Shown here piece by piece: positions 54,293 through 63,086 of a stretch of DNA of 64,000 bases. Source of the DNA: DASQYE01 sp036389675 (GTDB lineage Bacteria; Acidobacteriota; Blastocatellia; Pyrinomonadales; Pyrinomonadaceae). The first letter of the stretch is position 1. Each line of letters begins with the position of its first letter. The position numbers and the translations under genes were made by a program. Location: assembly GCA_036389675.1 (NCBI GenBank), contig DASVWI010000035.1, positions 1 through 64,000 on the forward strand. Reading direction: 5' to 3'. The notes beneath the pieces are model-generated. The model was not told the DNA's origin and did no database searches. It was given only the letters and a program-made list of their open reading frames with translations.

Positions 54293-55279
54293 CTAACGAG
54301 TTGAAGTTAGTGTCGGGGCTTTGAGCCTGGCGACCACCTGTGAAATATTTTGATTAACCTTATTCAGGTCGAGCGTGAATTCTACCCAGAACGCGTGCGT
54401 CGCAGCCGTGTAGACGATGACGACGAGGCCGAGCACGAGGAGCCATTTGCGCGGGTCTGAAAGTTTTCTCTGGCTCTCTTCCCTGACGTTATAATAGTAG
54501 GCTTCGGGGAAGAGCCGCCGCGTTTCATCGTCCAGATTGGGCTCTCTGCCACAAATGTGGACGAAGAGCCGGCGGCGATAAGTGGCGAGTTGTCCACGAT
54601 CCCTGTCGTAGTACTTGCCCTTGAATCCGAGCGAGAGCGCCATCAGGTAGACCGCAGCCAAATCCCTGTCGGGGTCCTGCCCTTGCAGGATGAAATCTAT
54701 ATTCTCGAAGAAGACTTCCCCGGCGGTATGCGTATCGAAAATCTTCGACTCCAGGAGATTCTCGACCCAGATTCCCTTGTCCTTCCAATCCTCGCGCAGA
54801 AATATCTCGTCGGCGAGGGCGACCATCACAAACTGCGCCTTTCTGTAAGACTCTGCGCGGTAAGCCCCGCCGTAGCGACGCGCCATCTCGTACTGTCTTT
54901 GGAGCAGCGACGCCAGCGCATGCCAGACCAGCGTGCTTATCCTGTAGGATTCCGAGGGTTGAAATTGACCGGGGAAATCCACGGCTTTGGCCGAGCGGTC
55001 GTCGGCCTTGATCAATGCTGAGGCGTCGTCTCCCGTGTTGGCCCACGCCTGTGCCGTCAGGCTCGCGACATCATCCGTCGAGGCATCTTCCGCCACCACG
55101 TCAGGGAAATAGACCCACGTGCCCTTCGGCTGGCCCTCGTCTCCGTCGGTCTTAGCCGACTGGCTGGTGACGGTAAAAGGAGACCCGTATGCCTCGCCGA
55201 CCAGCCCTTTCAGGCGGATAACCTCCGCATAAAACTCCTGAAAGAGAGCCAGAAGGAATGAATCGCCATATTCGTTCAT
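54293..55279 (-). CDS. tssL: T6SS membrane protein TssL (DotU-like)
   Basis: The protein has 328 residues. The cytoplasmic DotU domain (about 95-265) has STLVWHALASLLQRQYEMAR, FVMVALADEIFLREDWKDKG, ENLLESKIFDTHTAGEVFF and AVYLMALSLGFKGKYYDRD. A single C-terminal TM follows (KWLLVLGLVVIVYTAATHAF). There is no OmpA-like peptidoglycan-binding extension, so anchoring to the wall must come from another protein; the SPOR protein at 36779 is one candidate. It partners with TssM in the same operon. Confidence 0.94.
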   Translation of the reverse strand: MNEYGDSFLLALFQEFYAEVIRLKGLVGEAYGSPFTVTSQSAKTDGDEGQPKGTWVYFPDVVAEDASTDDVASLTAQAWANTGDDASALIKADDRSAKAVDFPGQFQPSESYRISTLVWHALASLLQRQYEMARRYGGAYRAESYRKAQFVMVALADEIFLREDWKDKGIWVENLLESKIFDTHTAGEVFFENIDFILQGQDPDRDLAAVYLMALSLGFKGKYYDRDRGQLATYRRRLFVHICGREPNLDDETRRLFPEAYYYNVREESQRKLSDPRKWLLVLGLVVIVYTAATHAFWVEFTLDLNKVNQNISQVVARLKAPTLTSTR

Positions 55280-55447
55280 GTCGGGTAACCTTTATGGCAC
55301 AAGAGCGTCCGAGCAGTAGTAGTAGTAGGTGTTGTTGTATCAGCCGCGATTAAAAGTCAGTGACGGGGCGGCCCCGTATGCCCTCGCCTGAGACATACGG
55401 GACAAAAACCCAGGCGGGCCGGATTCTCCGCCCGCGCCCCTTCGGCC

Positions 55448-56830
55448 TTAGCTCTTAAGCTGCGGCGCTTTCTTCACGTGCAGAATAATTTCGACCGGGC
55501 GGGCCATGTGTGAGCGCTCGCCCCTGTTGAAGATTTGCAAAGGCTCATCCGGCTCGATGAATTCCGAATCGGATTTGAGCAGGAAAAGAACGACCCCTCT
55601 GGAAGAGACCAGTTCTTCATCTTTCTCTATGTGTTTGCGCTCGACGCCGTGGATTCGCTTTTCCTTTATCGACAGCAGCAGTCTTCGCGAGCCGATCTGA
55701 CAATCTTTCCCCCATTGAACGAGGTCTGTTAAAGAAACGCCGGGCTGCGCTCTGAGAGCGAGGATGAGCCGCCTGTTCCTCCACTCGGCTCTGAACGGGC
55801 GCTCGTAGACTTTCACCCCCTCCTGATAGACAAACGGGTAAGCCTCGTAAGCCGAGGTGAGCCCTTCGACCACCGCCTGCTCGATAAAATCTTTGACCGG
55901 CCTAAAGGACGCGCGCAGATCATTGTGGTTGTAGTTGGGCTCGTCCGGCACGAGCCTCGGCCCCATCGCGGCCAGATGCCCGGCCATCGAGCAGAGCGTG
56001 AGAAAGACCGGATAGGGATGCGTTAGCTCGGTCTTGAGCATCGCCTCCAAGGAAGGCAAAGATGCTGTCAGGCCGCGAATCCAGCTTTTGGTCTCCGCGT
56101 CGAGCCTCATCGCCACGCCCGTCGTCGAAGACTCCGTGTGCCCGGCCAGCTCCTGCGCCTTCTTGCGTACCATCTCCGCGATGTCGCCGAGGTCTTTGCC
56201 GAGCGCCCATTGCGGGCCGAGTTGCGGCCTCGAGGTCACGTTCAGGATGGGCGGGATGAAGTCCGTCTGCTTATAAGTATCATTCACATATTCAACTTCC
56301 ATCAGAGGGAAACTGACGTATCTCTTGGAAGGCTTGTCGCCCGCTATCAACTCCAGCTGCGGGATCAATCTGGGAATCCGCACCTTCCCTTCCCCCGTCA
56401 GGGCGTCGGAGACTTCCTTGCCCTCGAAGGGCTTATACCTGTCCTTGTTCTCCTTCGATTGATAGCGGGAGAGGCTGGCGACGACCGCCAGATGAATCTT
56501 CAAGCGCTGACGCCTTGATTCGGGAATCTTCGTCAAGTCCACGGGCTGCAGGTCATCGCCCATCCGGTAGGAAACCACCAGCCCGTCGGGCATCACGGCC
56601 TCGACCTGCTTTATCTGAACCAGTCCGCCGATCAGGCTCGCCTCGTCAATCTCCAGATAGCGTATGCCCCAGTAAAACGGAGCGATCATCGCGGCGCTAT
56701 ACTGCAACAGAGTTTCATGACGCAGCGCCAGTTGCTGGAAATGCTGCGGCGTGAGCAGCAATCCCTCGTGCCACTGAATGGATTCCGGTATCTCGCTCGC
56801 ATCCGGTATTTCGCGCCCGTCTATCCCCAT
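55448..56830 (-). CDS. tssK: T6SS baseplate protein TssK
   Basis: The protein has 460 residues. It opens with IQWHEGLLLTPQHFQQLALR, the TssK N-terminal hallmark, followed by the shoulder region (GLVQIKQVEAVMPDGLVVSY) and a C-terminal head that docks onto TssL/TssM (ILALRAQPGVSLTDLVQWGK, then PVEIILHVKKAP). It links the baseplate to the membrane complex. A 168-bp gap separates it from tssL, the only sizeable gap among the core genes. It contains a short TAG-rich run (about 55314-55328) but no clear promoter or terminator. Confidence 0.93.
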   Translation of the reverse strand: MGIDGREIPDASEIPESIQWHEGLLLTPQHFQQLALRHETLLQYSAAMIAPFYWGIRYLEIDEASLIGGLVQIKQVEAVMPDGLVVSYRMGDDLQPVDLTKIPESRRQRLKIHLAVVASLSRYQSKENKDRYKPFEGKEVSDALTGEGKVRIPRLIPQLELIAGDKPSKRYVSFPLMEVEYVNDTYKQTDFIPPILNVTSRPQLGPQWALGKDLGDIAEMVRKKAQELAGHTESSTTGVAMRLDAETKSWIRGLTASLPSLEAMLKTELTHPYPVFLTLCSMAGHLAAMGPRLVPDEPNYNHNDLRASFRPVKDFIEQAVVEGLTSAYEAYPFVYQEGVKVYERPFRAEWRNRRLILALRAQPGVSLTDLVQWGKDCQIGSRRLLLSIKEKRIHGVERKHIEKDEELVSSRGVVLFLLKSDSEFIEPDEPLQIFNRGERSHMARPVEIILHVKKAPQLKS

Positions 56831-56892
56831 AGACTCTTTACTATCTCCTCTGCACTCTCTTTAAAGAACCTCTCTCTGCGCGGGCTCGCCGC

Positions 56893-57372
56893 CTACTTTT
56901 CGATTCTCACGGTGATGTCCTCCGGGCCGAGCGTAATGACGAAGGGCTTGCCCGGGTCTATGACGGCGCGGTGAGGTGACGCCTCGTTGAAGTAGTTGGC
57001 GAAGACCAGCCCTCCGGCGGCCTTGAATTTGACGGGCATGGGGTCGATCTTCACGGCCTGACCCGGCACCCATTCCCAGCTTCCGGCGCTCAGCCCCGTC
57101 TCCTTGGGGTAGTCGAGCTTGTACTGGCTTCGCTTGGCGAACCAATCCTTCGCCGATATTTTCATCAATTCCTTGTACAGTTTTTTATCCTTCACCAGTA
57201 CCAGATCGAGCGCCACGGGATTGTTATTATTGGCCTGCGGAGAGACATCCACCCTCATCGTCAGTTTGGGGGCCGGCAGGATACGAACGCCGCAGGCCGG
57301 GAGCAAGACCAGGAAGAAGACGTAACCAACGAGCAGTAGAACTCTGGACCGTAAAAAATAACATCTAAGCAT
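56893..57372 (-). CDS. tssJ: T6SS outer-membrane lipoprotein TssJ
   Basis: The protein has 159 residues. The lipoprotein signal VLLLVGYVFFLVLLPAC gives a lipobox with Cys27. The mature domain is a transthyretin-like beta sandwich (LTMRVDVSPQANNNNPVALD, LYKELMKISAKDWFAKR, and later GLVFANYFNEASPHRAVIDP), as in TssJ/SciN. It anchors the TssLM complex to the outer membrane. It is the first gene of the T6SS run; the promoter should lie in the 800 bases upstream. Confidence 0.92.
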   Translation of the reverse strand: MLRCYFLRSRVLLLVGYVFFLVLLPACGVRILPAPKLTMRVDVSPQANNNNPVALDLVLVKDKKLYKELMKISAKDWFAKRSQYKLDYPKETGLSAGSWEWVPGQAVKIDPMPVKFKAAGGLVFANYFNEASPHRAVIDPGKPFVITLGPEDITVRIEK

Positions 57373-58174
57373 TTACTTCTATTTGCCAATCTGCTTGCTA
57401 GCTTTAATGAAACGAAGCCCCTTGAATCGGCCAGGCCAACTGTCCTGCTTAAGCTTTAATGGATTCTACGAACGGCTGGGTCTACAGCGAAAGTTCGCGG
57501 ACACAATCAGAATCTGCCCGGAAATAAACTGGCGGTTGAAGCAGAGCGCCCGGCCTGAATCTCCGTAACAGGCAATCAGTCCGGCGTAGAGCCCAGAAGA
57601 TAGAGTGCGAGAGTTTTATCCTAGCTCTGGCCTTAACTTAAAAACGCCTGACTAAAAACTTTACCGCCCCGTAACGGCTCGCCCTGATGGTTTTATCTGC
57701 AAGATGAAAGCGCGGCGAAGAGAATTTTTCGATGGAGCTGCCATCGCTGCGCTATGTGACGCGGCCCTGTATAAGAATAAAGTGTTCAGTCGATCAAAAA
57801 GGTTTGAGAGAGACGACTCGTCTTGCTAAGTAGCGGCCTTCCGACTCTTCCTCAGACGGTTTAAGATGACCTTACTACTGCTGCTTACCCGATTTGCCTT
57901 GAACCAGCAACAAGCGATCATTCACTTTAGCTTGTCAACGATGGCACGAATGATAGAGACCAGAACTCGGCACGCATGAGTCTGACCGATTTATAAGTTG
58001 GCTCAATCCTGCTTGTCATGCCTGGCAAACTGCTTATTTCTTAAGAGAAGGATGAGAAATAAGAAAGATATGGTCAGGTTCGGGTTTTATACTACTTATC
58101 CGTGGAAAAGTAAATGACATAATTCAACGCGCGCCCCGGCGTGGATGGGGACGAAGCTGTTTTGAGCAGAGGGG
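57373..58174. other. 802-bp non-coding region upstream of the T6SS genes
   Basis: No gene is recognisable on either strand; frames are short and unlike protein. The stretch is AT-richer than its flanks. It should carry the tssJ promoter (minus strand). No sigma-54 -24/-12 pair or strong hairpin was evident by eye. The downstream end of the zinc-ribbon gene also faces this region. Confidence 0.5.
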
Positions 58175-59230
58175 TTAGAGCCAAAGGCTGGAAAGCTTCG
58201 CCCATTTCAGCAGGGAGGGTTTCAATTTGGGGTAGCTGAGGCCCTGGCCGCGCCAACTGTAATCGAGCAGACCGCAGACGGCGCACAGCGTCGGATGATA
58301 ATTGCGGTAGGTGTCCCGCGTATTTGTCCTGCCCCAACTGCCCTCTGCGTTTTGACGTGAGAGCAGGTACTCGGTTCCCACGCGAATCAAGGTGTGATTA
58401 TTGCCGAGCCCGAAAGACTTCAGCGTATCAAGAAACTCGCCGACCATCTCCGGGTCGTCCATCGCTATCGCTTCCTTTAAATTCGCCCTCAGGAATTCGT
58501 ACTCATCCGGCAACCATGCGGGCGAGAGATGGTACAGGTCGTAGTCGTTGAGGGTATAGACGACGTGCGTGACGGCGTAGACGGTGTCGTAAAAGTCCGG
58601 GTCGGAAGGGACAAGGCTTGAGCGATACGGGCGCATGCTCGGCAGCCATTTGAGCACCTGCCGGTAGCTTGCGCCGAGCGTGAGCCCGCTCCCATACGCG
58701 ATGTAGGTTCTGATGAGGGCGACATACCAGACCTGATAACGGCTTATCATCTTCAGGCGCTTTCGACACGAGCGGCACGTCTTTCGCCCGCGCGCGTTCC
58801 ATTCGCCGCAGGCGCAGTGCTCCGGCACGTCAACGGGCGGCGGCTCGGCGGCGGGATTAAACGAGAGGTACTCGCCGGGTGGAAATCTACGCACGGCGGC
58901 CCTCAGTTGCGCTTTGAGCGCACGGTCGCGGATGCCCATGCGGTCGGCCATGTCGCTGCCGTAGATGAAATCGTAGATGGTATCGGCACGGGCGTCGCGT
59001 GGAAGCTCCGTATGATCCAGCCTCCACTGCCGTGCGCGCTCCCGGCCCACGGCGAGCGCCTGCCGTCGAAGCTGCGCGCTCCTGGCCCTGCTGCTGATGA
59101 TATAGAGCCAGTTCAGGAGGTCGCTTCCCCACTGGGCGAAGTTCTTCGGGTCTGAGGCAAAGCCGTAGAGAAAATCCGTGCCGCGCCGGACGGCCTGTTC
59201 GCGTTCCGGGAGATTTGATTTGCCGGTCAT
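58175..59230 (-). CDS. Uncharacterised protein with internal zinc ribbon and toroid-like C-terminus
   Basis: The protein has 351 residues with no signal peptide. Helix-rich N-terminal half (1-130), then a zinc-ribbon motif CACGEWNARGRKTCRSC (about 138-154), then helical segments. Near the C-terminus, EYLLSRQNAEGSWGRTN followed by YRNYHPTLCAVCGLLDYSW resembles one repeat of the prenyltransferase/squalene-cyclase alpha-toroid ('Q..dGsWg....y.hpT'). No complete catalytic set is seen. The family is not recognised. It stands alone between the T6SS promoter region and the winged-helix regulator. Confidence 0.65.
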   Translation of the reverse strand: MTGKSNLPEREQAVRRGTDFLYGFASDPKNFAQWGSDLLNWLYIISSRARSAQLRRQALAVGRERARQWRLDHTELPRDARADTIYDFIYGSDMADRMGIRDRALKAQLRAAVRRFPPGEYLSFNPAAEPPPVDVPEHCACGEWNARGRKTCRSCRKRLKMISRYQVWYVALIRTYIAYGSGLTLGASYRQVLKWLPSMRPYRSSLVPSDPDFYDTVYAVTHVVYTLNDYDLYHLSPAWLPDEYEFLRANLKEAIAMDDPEMVGEFLDTLKSFGLGNNHTLIRVGTEYLLSRQNAEGSWGRTNTRDTYRNYHPTLCAVCGLLDYSWRGQGLSYPKLKPSLLKWAKLSSLWL

Positions 59231-59326
59231 GCGAATAATATGGCCCAGAGGGAATGTGAACGAATACAGTAACCGTGCGAGGTGAAGAGAGCGTTGTGAT
59301 CTTTGGCACTGGTGGCCGCGGCGTTA

Positions 59327-61387
59327 CTAACCGAAGAATCTGGCCTTGAAATCTTCGTGACGGGCGCGCGCCATCTTCAACAACTCGTCATACTCCGGGT
59401 CGGGCCGGATGCTTTCAAGCAGCGGGTCGCTGGCGAGGTAAGGGTAGCAGACGAAGCCGCCCGCGATGCTGCGGCGAAGCAGGCGCAGTGCAGCGCGGCG
59501 GTCGTTCAGAACGGCGTAAGCCTGCGCGAGCTTATAAATCCCTTCCCCATCGATGACGCCGCTCGCCTCGACCTTCTCCTCGCTCCGGCGCAGGATTTTT
59601 ATCCCTTCCTCGTCCTGCCCGTTAAGGCCGTAGAGCAGGGCGCGCCCGATCTGCGACGCGAGCAAAGACGGGTCAAGCTCGAAGGAGCGTGTGAAGTCGC
59701 GGGCCGCGAGGTCTCGTCTCTTCAGGTAGTAATTGGCGAGGCCGCGATAGAAGAGCAGCAGGGCGGAATCGTCCCGCTGGTTCATACTGTTGATGAACTT
59801 TTCATACTGGCCCGAGTAGAGGTAGGCGCTGAAGGGAGCGCTCGCCAATTCGAGCGTCGGGTCAGCCGCGCGCGAAAGCTCGCCCTCCGCGATTGATTGT
59901 TCCAGCATCCCGCCGAAACGATAGGCATAGCTCAGCTCCCAGTGGGCCAGTGCGTTGTTCGGCTCACTGCTTATCACTTCGCGCATCAAGGTTACGGCCT
60001 GCTCGAAGCGGTTGGTGTCAACGAGCAGGTCTGCCAGATAGGCTTTGGCCTCGACCTGCCCGGGGTCGAGCTTGAGCGCCTGCTCGTAAGCCTCCTGTGC
60101 CCTGTCGTAGAACTCGCGCCCGCCGAAGTTCAAAGAGCCGTGGACGGCGTAAGCCGAGCCAAGTTGTGCCCACGCGCGCGGGTATGCCGGGTCGAGCGTG
60201 ACGGACTTTCTGAGCATCTGCATCGCCTTCAGATAGTTCTCCGCATAGTAGAGGTCTACGCCGCGCAGGTAGTACTCGTAGGCGAGCAGGTCGTTCGGCG
60301 CGTCGCGTTTGAGCCGGTCAGCTTCCGTCGGGGTGAGCTTCAACGCCAGTTCTTCTATGATACGGTGGGCGACCTGATCCTGAACGGCTGAAAGCTTGTC
60401 ATACCTGACACTGATGGTGTCCTGCCAGAGCATCCTGCCGCTGGGGATATCGATCAGCTGGGCCGTGATGTAGAGCTTATCGTCTTCCTTCAGATAGCTG
60501 CCCGTGAGCAGCGTGTTGACTTTCAACTCTTCAGCCGCCTTCTGCGGGTCTGCCTGCTGGTTGCGATACTTGTAGACGTAGGCCGAAGGTCGAACGACCA
60601 GCGTATGCACGTTGCCGAGTTTGACGGCGACCGCATTGGCGAGCGAGAAGCTGAGAAAATCGGAGTCTGAGTCTGGTTTGAGATTGACGAAAGGAAGAAT
60701 CGCCAGTGTGCGCGGCGGCTCGATAGCAGGCACGGTGTCGCGGCGCTTGATGATCAGATAAGCAGTGAGCGCAAACGCGACGACCAGCAGGCCCAGCAGA
60801 AAGGTGATGGCCCGTTGATGCCGTTTGACGCTGCTCCACCTGTCGGGTGCGACGGGCTCAGGCCGTACGGGCGCTTGCCGGTCTTTGTCGCTTTCGCCCG
60901 TGGTGGTGGCGTTCTCGGGTTCTCGCGCCTCCGGCTCATCGCCCGAAAGATTTGCTGTCGCCTGCTGTCTTGCGGCGGGCACAGCCGTGGCGGCATCACC
61001 CCCTTCAAGGGCGGCGTGTCCGGCGGCTTCTTCGACCTGAAGGGGGGCGAAGTCGTTGCCCAGCACCTTTACCCCGGCGGTGAAGCGATAGCCCCGGCGG
61101 GGCAGAGTCTCTATGTACTGCTGCCCCTTCTCGTTCCTGCCCAGCACCTTCCTCAGCAGAGAGATGTTGACGGTCAGGCTGCCGTCCTCGACAAAGGCAT
61201 TGGCCCAGATGGTTTGAAAGAACTTCTCCTTCTCGACCACGTGCCCGCTGTTTTCGACGAGTATCAGTAAGGTCTCGAACGCCTTGTGCGTCAGCGGCAC
61301 GGGCTCGCCGTCGCGCAGCAGTTGACGCTCCGCCGCGTCTAAAATGAATGGCCCGAACTCATATAACTGCCTGAGCTGACTAGGCAT
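59327..61387 (-). CDS. CadC-like winged-helix regulator with TPR sensor
   Basis: The protein has 686 residues. The OmpR-type DNA-binding wing is at 5-105 (PLTHKAFETLLILVENSGHV, DGSLTVNISLLRKVLG, ETLPRRGYRFTAGVKV). A charged linker and one TM follow at about 200-222 (ITFLLGLLVVAFALTAYLII). The periplasmic part begins with the ILPFVNLKPDSDSDFLSFSL TolB-N-like domain (about 240-350) and continues as TPRs (e.g. AWAQLGSAYAVHGSLNFGG) to the end. It is probably a one-component membrane-bound regulator. Many paralogues of this design exist in Acidobacteriota. The target is unknown. Confidence 0.87.
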   Translation of the reverse strand: MPSQLRQLYEFGPFILDAAERQLLRDGEPVPLTHKAFETLLILVENSGHVVEKEKFFQTIWANAFVEDGSLTVNISLLRKVLGRNEKGQQYIETLPRRGYRFTAGVKVLGNDFAPLQVEEAAGHAALEGGDAATAVPAARQQATANLSGDEPEAREPENATTTGESDKDRQAPVRPEPVAPDRWSSVKRHQRAITFLLGLLVVAFALTAYLIIKRRDTVPAIEPPRTLAILPFVNLKPDSDSDFLSFSLANAVAVKLGNVHTLVVRPSAYVYKYRNQQADPQKAAEELKVNTLLTGSYLKEDDKLYITAQLIDIPSGRMLWQDTISVRYDKLSAVQDQVAHRIIEELALKLTPTEADRLKRDAPNDLLAYEYYLRGVDLYYAENYLKAMQMLRKSVTLDPAYPRAWAQLGSAYAVHGSLNFGGREFYDRAQEAYEQALKLDPGQVEAKAYLADLLVDTNRFEQAVTLMREVISSEPNNALAHWELSYAYRFGGMLEQSIAEGELSRAADPTLELASAPFSAYLYSGQYEKFINSMNQRDDSALLLFYRGLANYYLKRRDLAARDFTRSFELDPSLLASQIGRALLYGLNGQDEEGIKILRRSEEKVEASGVIDGEGIYKLAQAYAVLNDRRAALRLLRRSIAGGFVCYPYLASDPLLESIRPDPEYDELLKMARARHEDFKARFFG

Positions 61388-61672
61388 AAAACGTTTAAGA
61401 ATTTATTAAGAACTAAATAAGCACCCTGTAAGGACTTTTTTGAACACCCTCGGGCAGTATCCATTCGCAGGCTTCGGAACGAGGGCAGCGAACGCTGATC
61501 CGGCTGCTTGTGGGTCAGGCTCATTGTAGAGCAACTCAGGCAACAGAGCCAGACAGCAGCACCACCACCCGCAAGCCCGACAAGAGCCCTGACTGATAGC
61601 TGAACCGGCGGGCCGCTCAAGAGAGCCATCCGCTCGACGAAAGAATCCGTTACCCCGAAAAGGAGAATGACT

Positions 61673-61942
61673 ATGCGGCGCAGAACAATTTTAATGTGTG
61701 TGCTGAGCTTTGCGATCAGCGGCCTGCTGACTCTCTCGTCCGGCGCGACCTCTTCCGGGGCGAACCCGTCTCCGATTGTAGACCGCTACACCTACTGGTA
61801 TCACCCTGTGGGCAGCGCGTGCCCCGTCTATTATTTCGACCCGAACGATACGGAAAGCAAGACGCTCGCCAGAAGCTGGTGCGAGCAGGAAAACAGGAAG
61901 TCCTGCACATGGGTTCGCGGCACGGCCTCGCCCGCCTGCTAA
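61673..61942 (+). CDS. Small exported Cys-containing protein
   Basis: The protein has 89 residues from the ATG at 61673, favoured over the ATG at 61667 because AGGAGA then has normal spacing. A signal peptide (ILMCVLSFAISGLLTLSSGA) leads to a mature part of about 63 residues with four cysteines (SACPVYYF, SWCEQE, KSCTW and a terminal PAC), likely two disulfides. The family is not recognised. The EEP enzyme starts 34 bases downstream, perhaps in the same transcript. Confidence 0.65.
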   Translation: MRRRTILMCVLSFAISGLLTLSSGATSSGANPSPIVDRYTYWYHPVGSACPVYYFDPNDTESKTLARSWCEQENRKSCTWVRGTASPAC

Positions 61943-61976
61943 GGCCGGCCATGTAAAAAATTGAGGAGGTGATGAG

Positions 61977-62843
61977 ATGAGACTGGCGACATTTAACATC
62001 TACTGGCTGGGCGATGAAGACAAGATCGTCCGAACCGAACAGGACAGGTCAATCATCGCGCGCGTGATTGCACGGCTCAACGCCGACGTGATTATCTTTG
62101 AAGAGATCGTCGTGCCCGAAGAGCTTCAAAAGATCATCGACCTCGTCAACGACCTGACCCATCGCAGCTATCGTCTGCGTGATAATGACGACCGCTTCCT
62201 CTGCGATAACAGCCAGCTCGACGTGCAGGGCTTGCAGAAGGTCTTTGCTGTCTACGACGCCGGGCAGTACGAGCTGCTGGCCGCGTCCCCGCTCAGGGGC
62301 GGCGTGGGTCGTCGCCCTTTCGGATTGCGACTGCGGCACAAAACCGACGGAGGACAGGCGCTGGTCGTCGGGGTGCATTTGAAGTCGGGCCAACCTTTCT
62401 TCACGGATGAAGGTTCATCCGATAAACGAAAAAAACAATGCCAGCATCTGGCCGATTGGGTCGCGGGCAAGCACGCCTCATCGAACGACATACTCCCCGG
62501 GCCTTCTGCCGGCGAGCATGTCGTCATCACCGGAGACTTCAACGCTCTCTACGAATCGAACAACCCGGAATACGCCGGGGTGGTCGCCTCTCTCGACCCG
62601 CTGCGCGAGGGCGTCATGGCTGACTGGTGGTGGGACGAGCCCCTGCGTGACCCCGCCGGGGGCGACCGCACCACGTCTTACCTTGAGCATCTGCTCATTG
62701 ATTACGTAATGCTTTCGCCCTCACTGAAAGGGCGCGTCGTCCAGCAGCCGACCATATATGCCTACGATCTTGACCCGAACATCGGCGCGTCGGGAATCAG
62801 AATCTCAGATCACCGGCCCGTGGTCTGCGAGCTTAAACTATAA
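61977..62843 (+). CDS. Endonuclease/exonuclease/phosphatase-family hydrolase
   Basis: The protein has 288 residues and no signal peptide. The EEP active-site motifs are ordered as expected: ATFNIYWLG (Asn), VIIFEEIV (Mg-binding Glu), VGVHLKSGQP (His region), VVITGDFNALYES (Asp/Asn pair) and the terminal ISDHRPVVCEL (Asp-His). It cleaves a phosphodiester or phosphomonoester; DNA, lipid or nucleotide substrates are all possible in the family. GAGGAGG lies just upstream. The phospholipase D-family gene lies downstream in the same direction. Confidence 0.86.
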   Translation: MRLATFNIYWLGDEDKIVRTEQDRSIIARVIARLNADVIIFEEIVVPEELQKIIDLVNDLTHRSYRLRDNDDRFLCDNSQLDVQGLQKVFAVYDAGQYELLAASPLRGGVGRRPFGLRLRHKTDGGQALVVGVHLKSGQPFFTDEGSSDKRKKQCQHLADWVAGKHASSNDILPGPSAGEHVVITGDFNALYESNNPEYAGVVASLDPLREGVMADWWWDEPLRDPAGGDRTTSYLEHLLIDYVMLSPSLKGRVVQQPTIYAYDLDPNIGASGIRISDHRPVVCELKL

Positions 62844-63086
62844 GAGACCTCGGTGCGCGGCCATGATGCCCTGCCGAATACGAAAAGACGTGTTGAGACG
62901 GCGCGCCGTCACGCCCGTAGGTCTCGATTCAGCCGACGTTAAAGAACTGTTTTCCATTGAAGATGGAAAGCATGCTCTGTGTGTGTCCAACCACTGAATG
63001 TAGCCGGCCCTGGGCGGAAGGATGGCCTCCGGCATGTCAGGAATTCTTCTTTGAAGTAACACTACACCTGTGATATAGCACGGAAC

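Noticed and set aside
62862..62997. Small + strand frame after the EEP gene
   Set aside because: About 45 codons with no ribosome site, no motif and a palindromic GACGGCGCGCCGTC inside; not supported as a gene.
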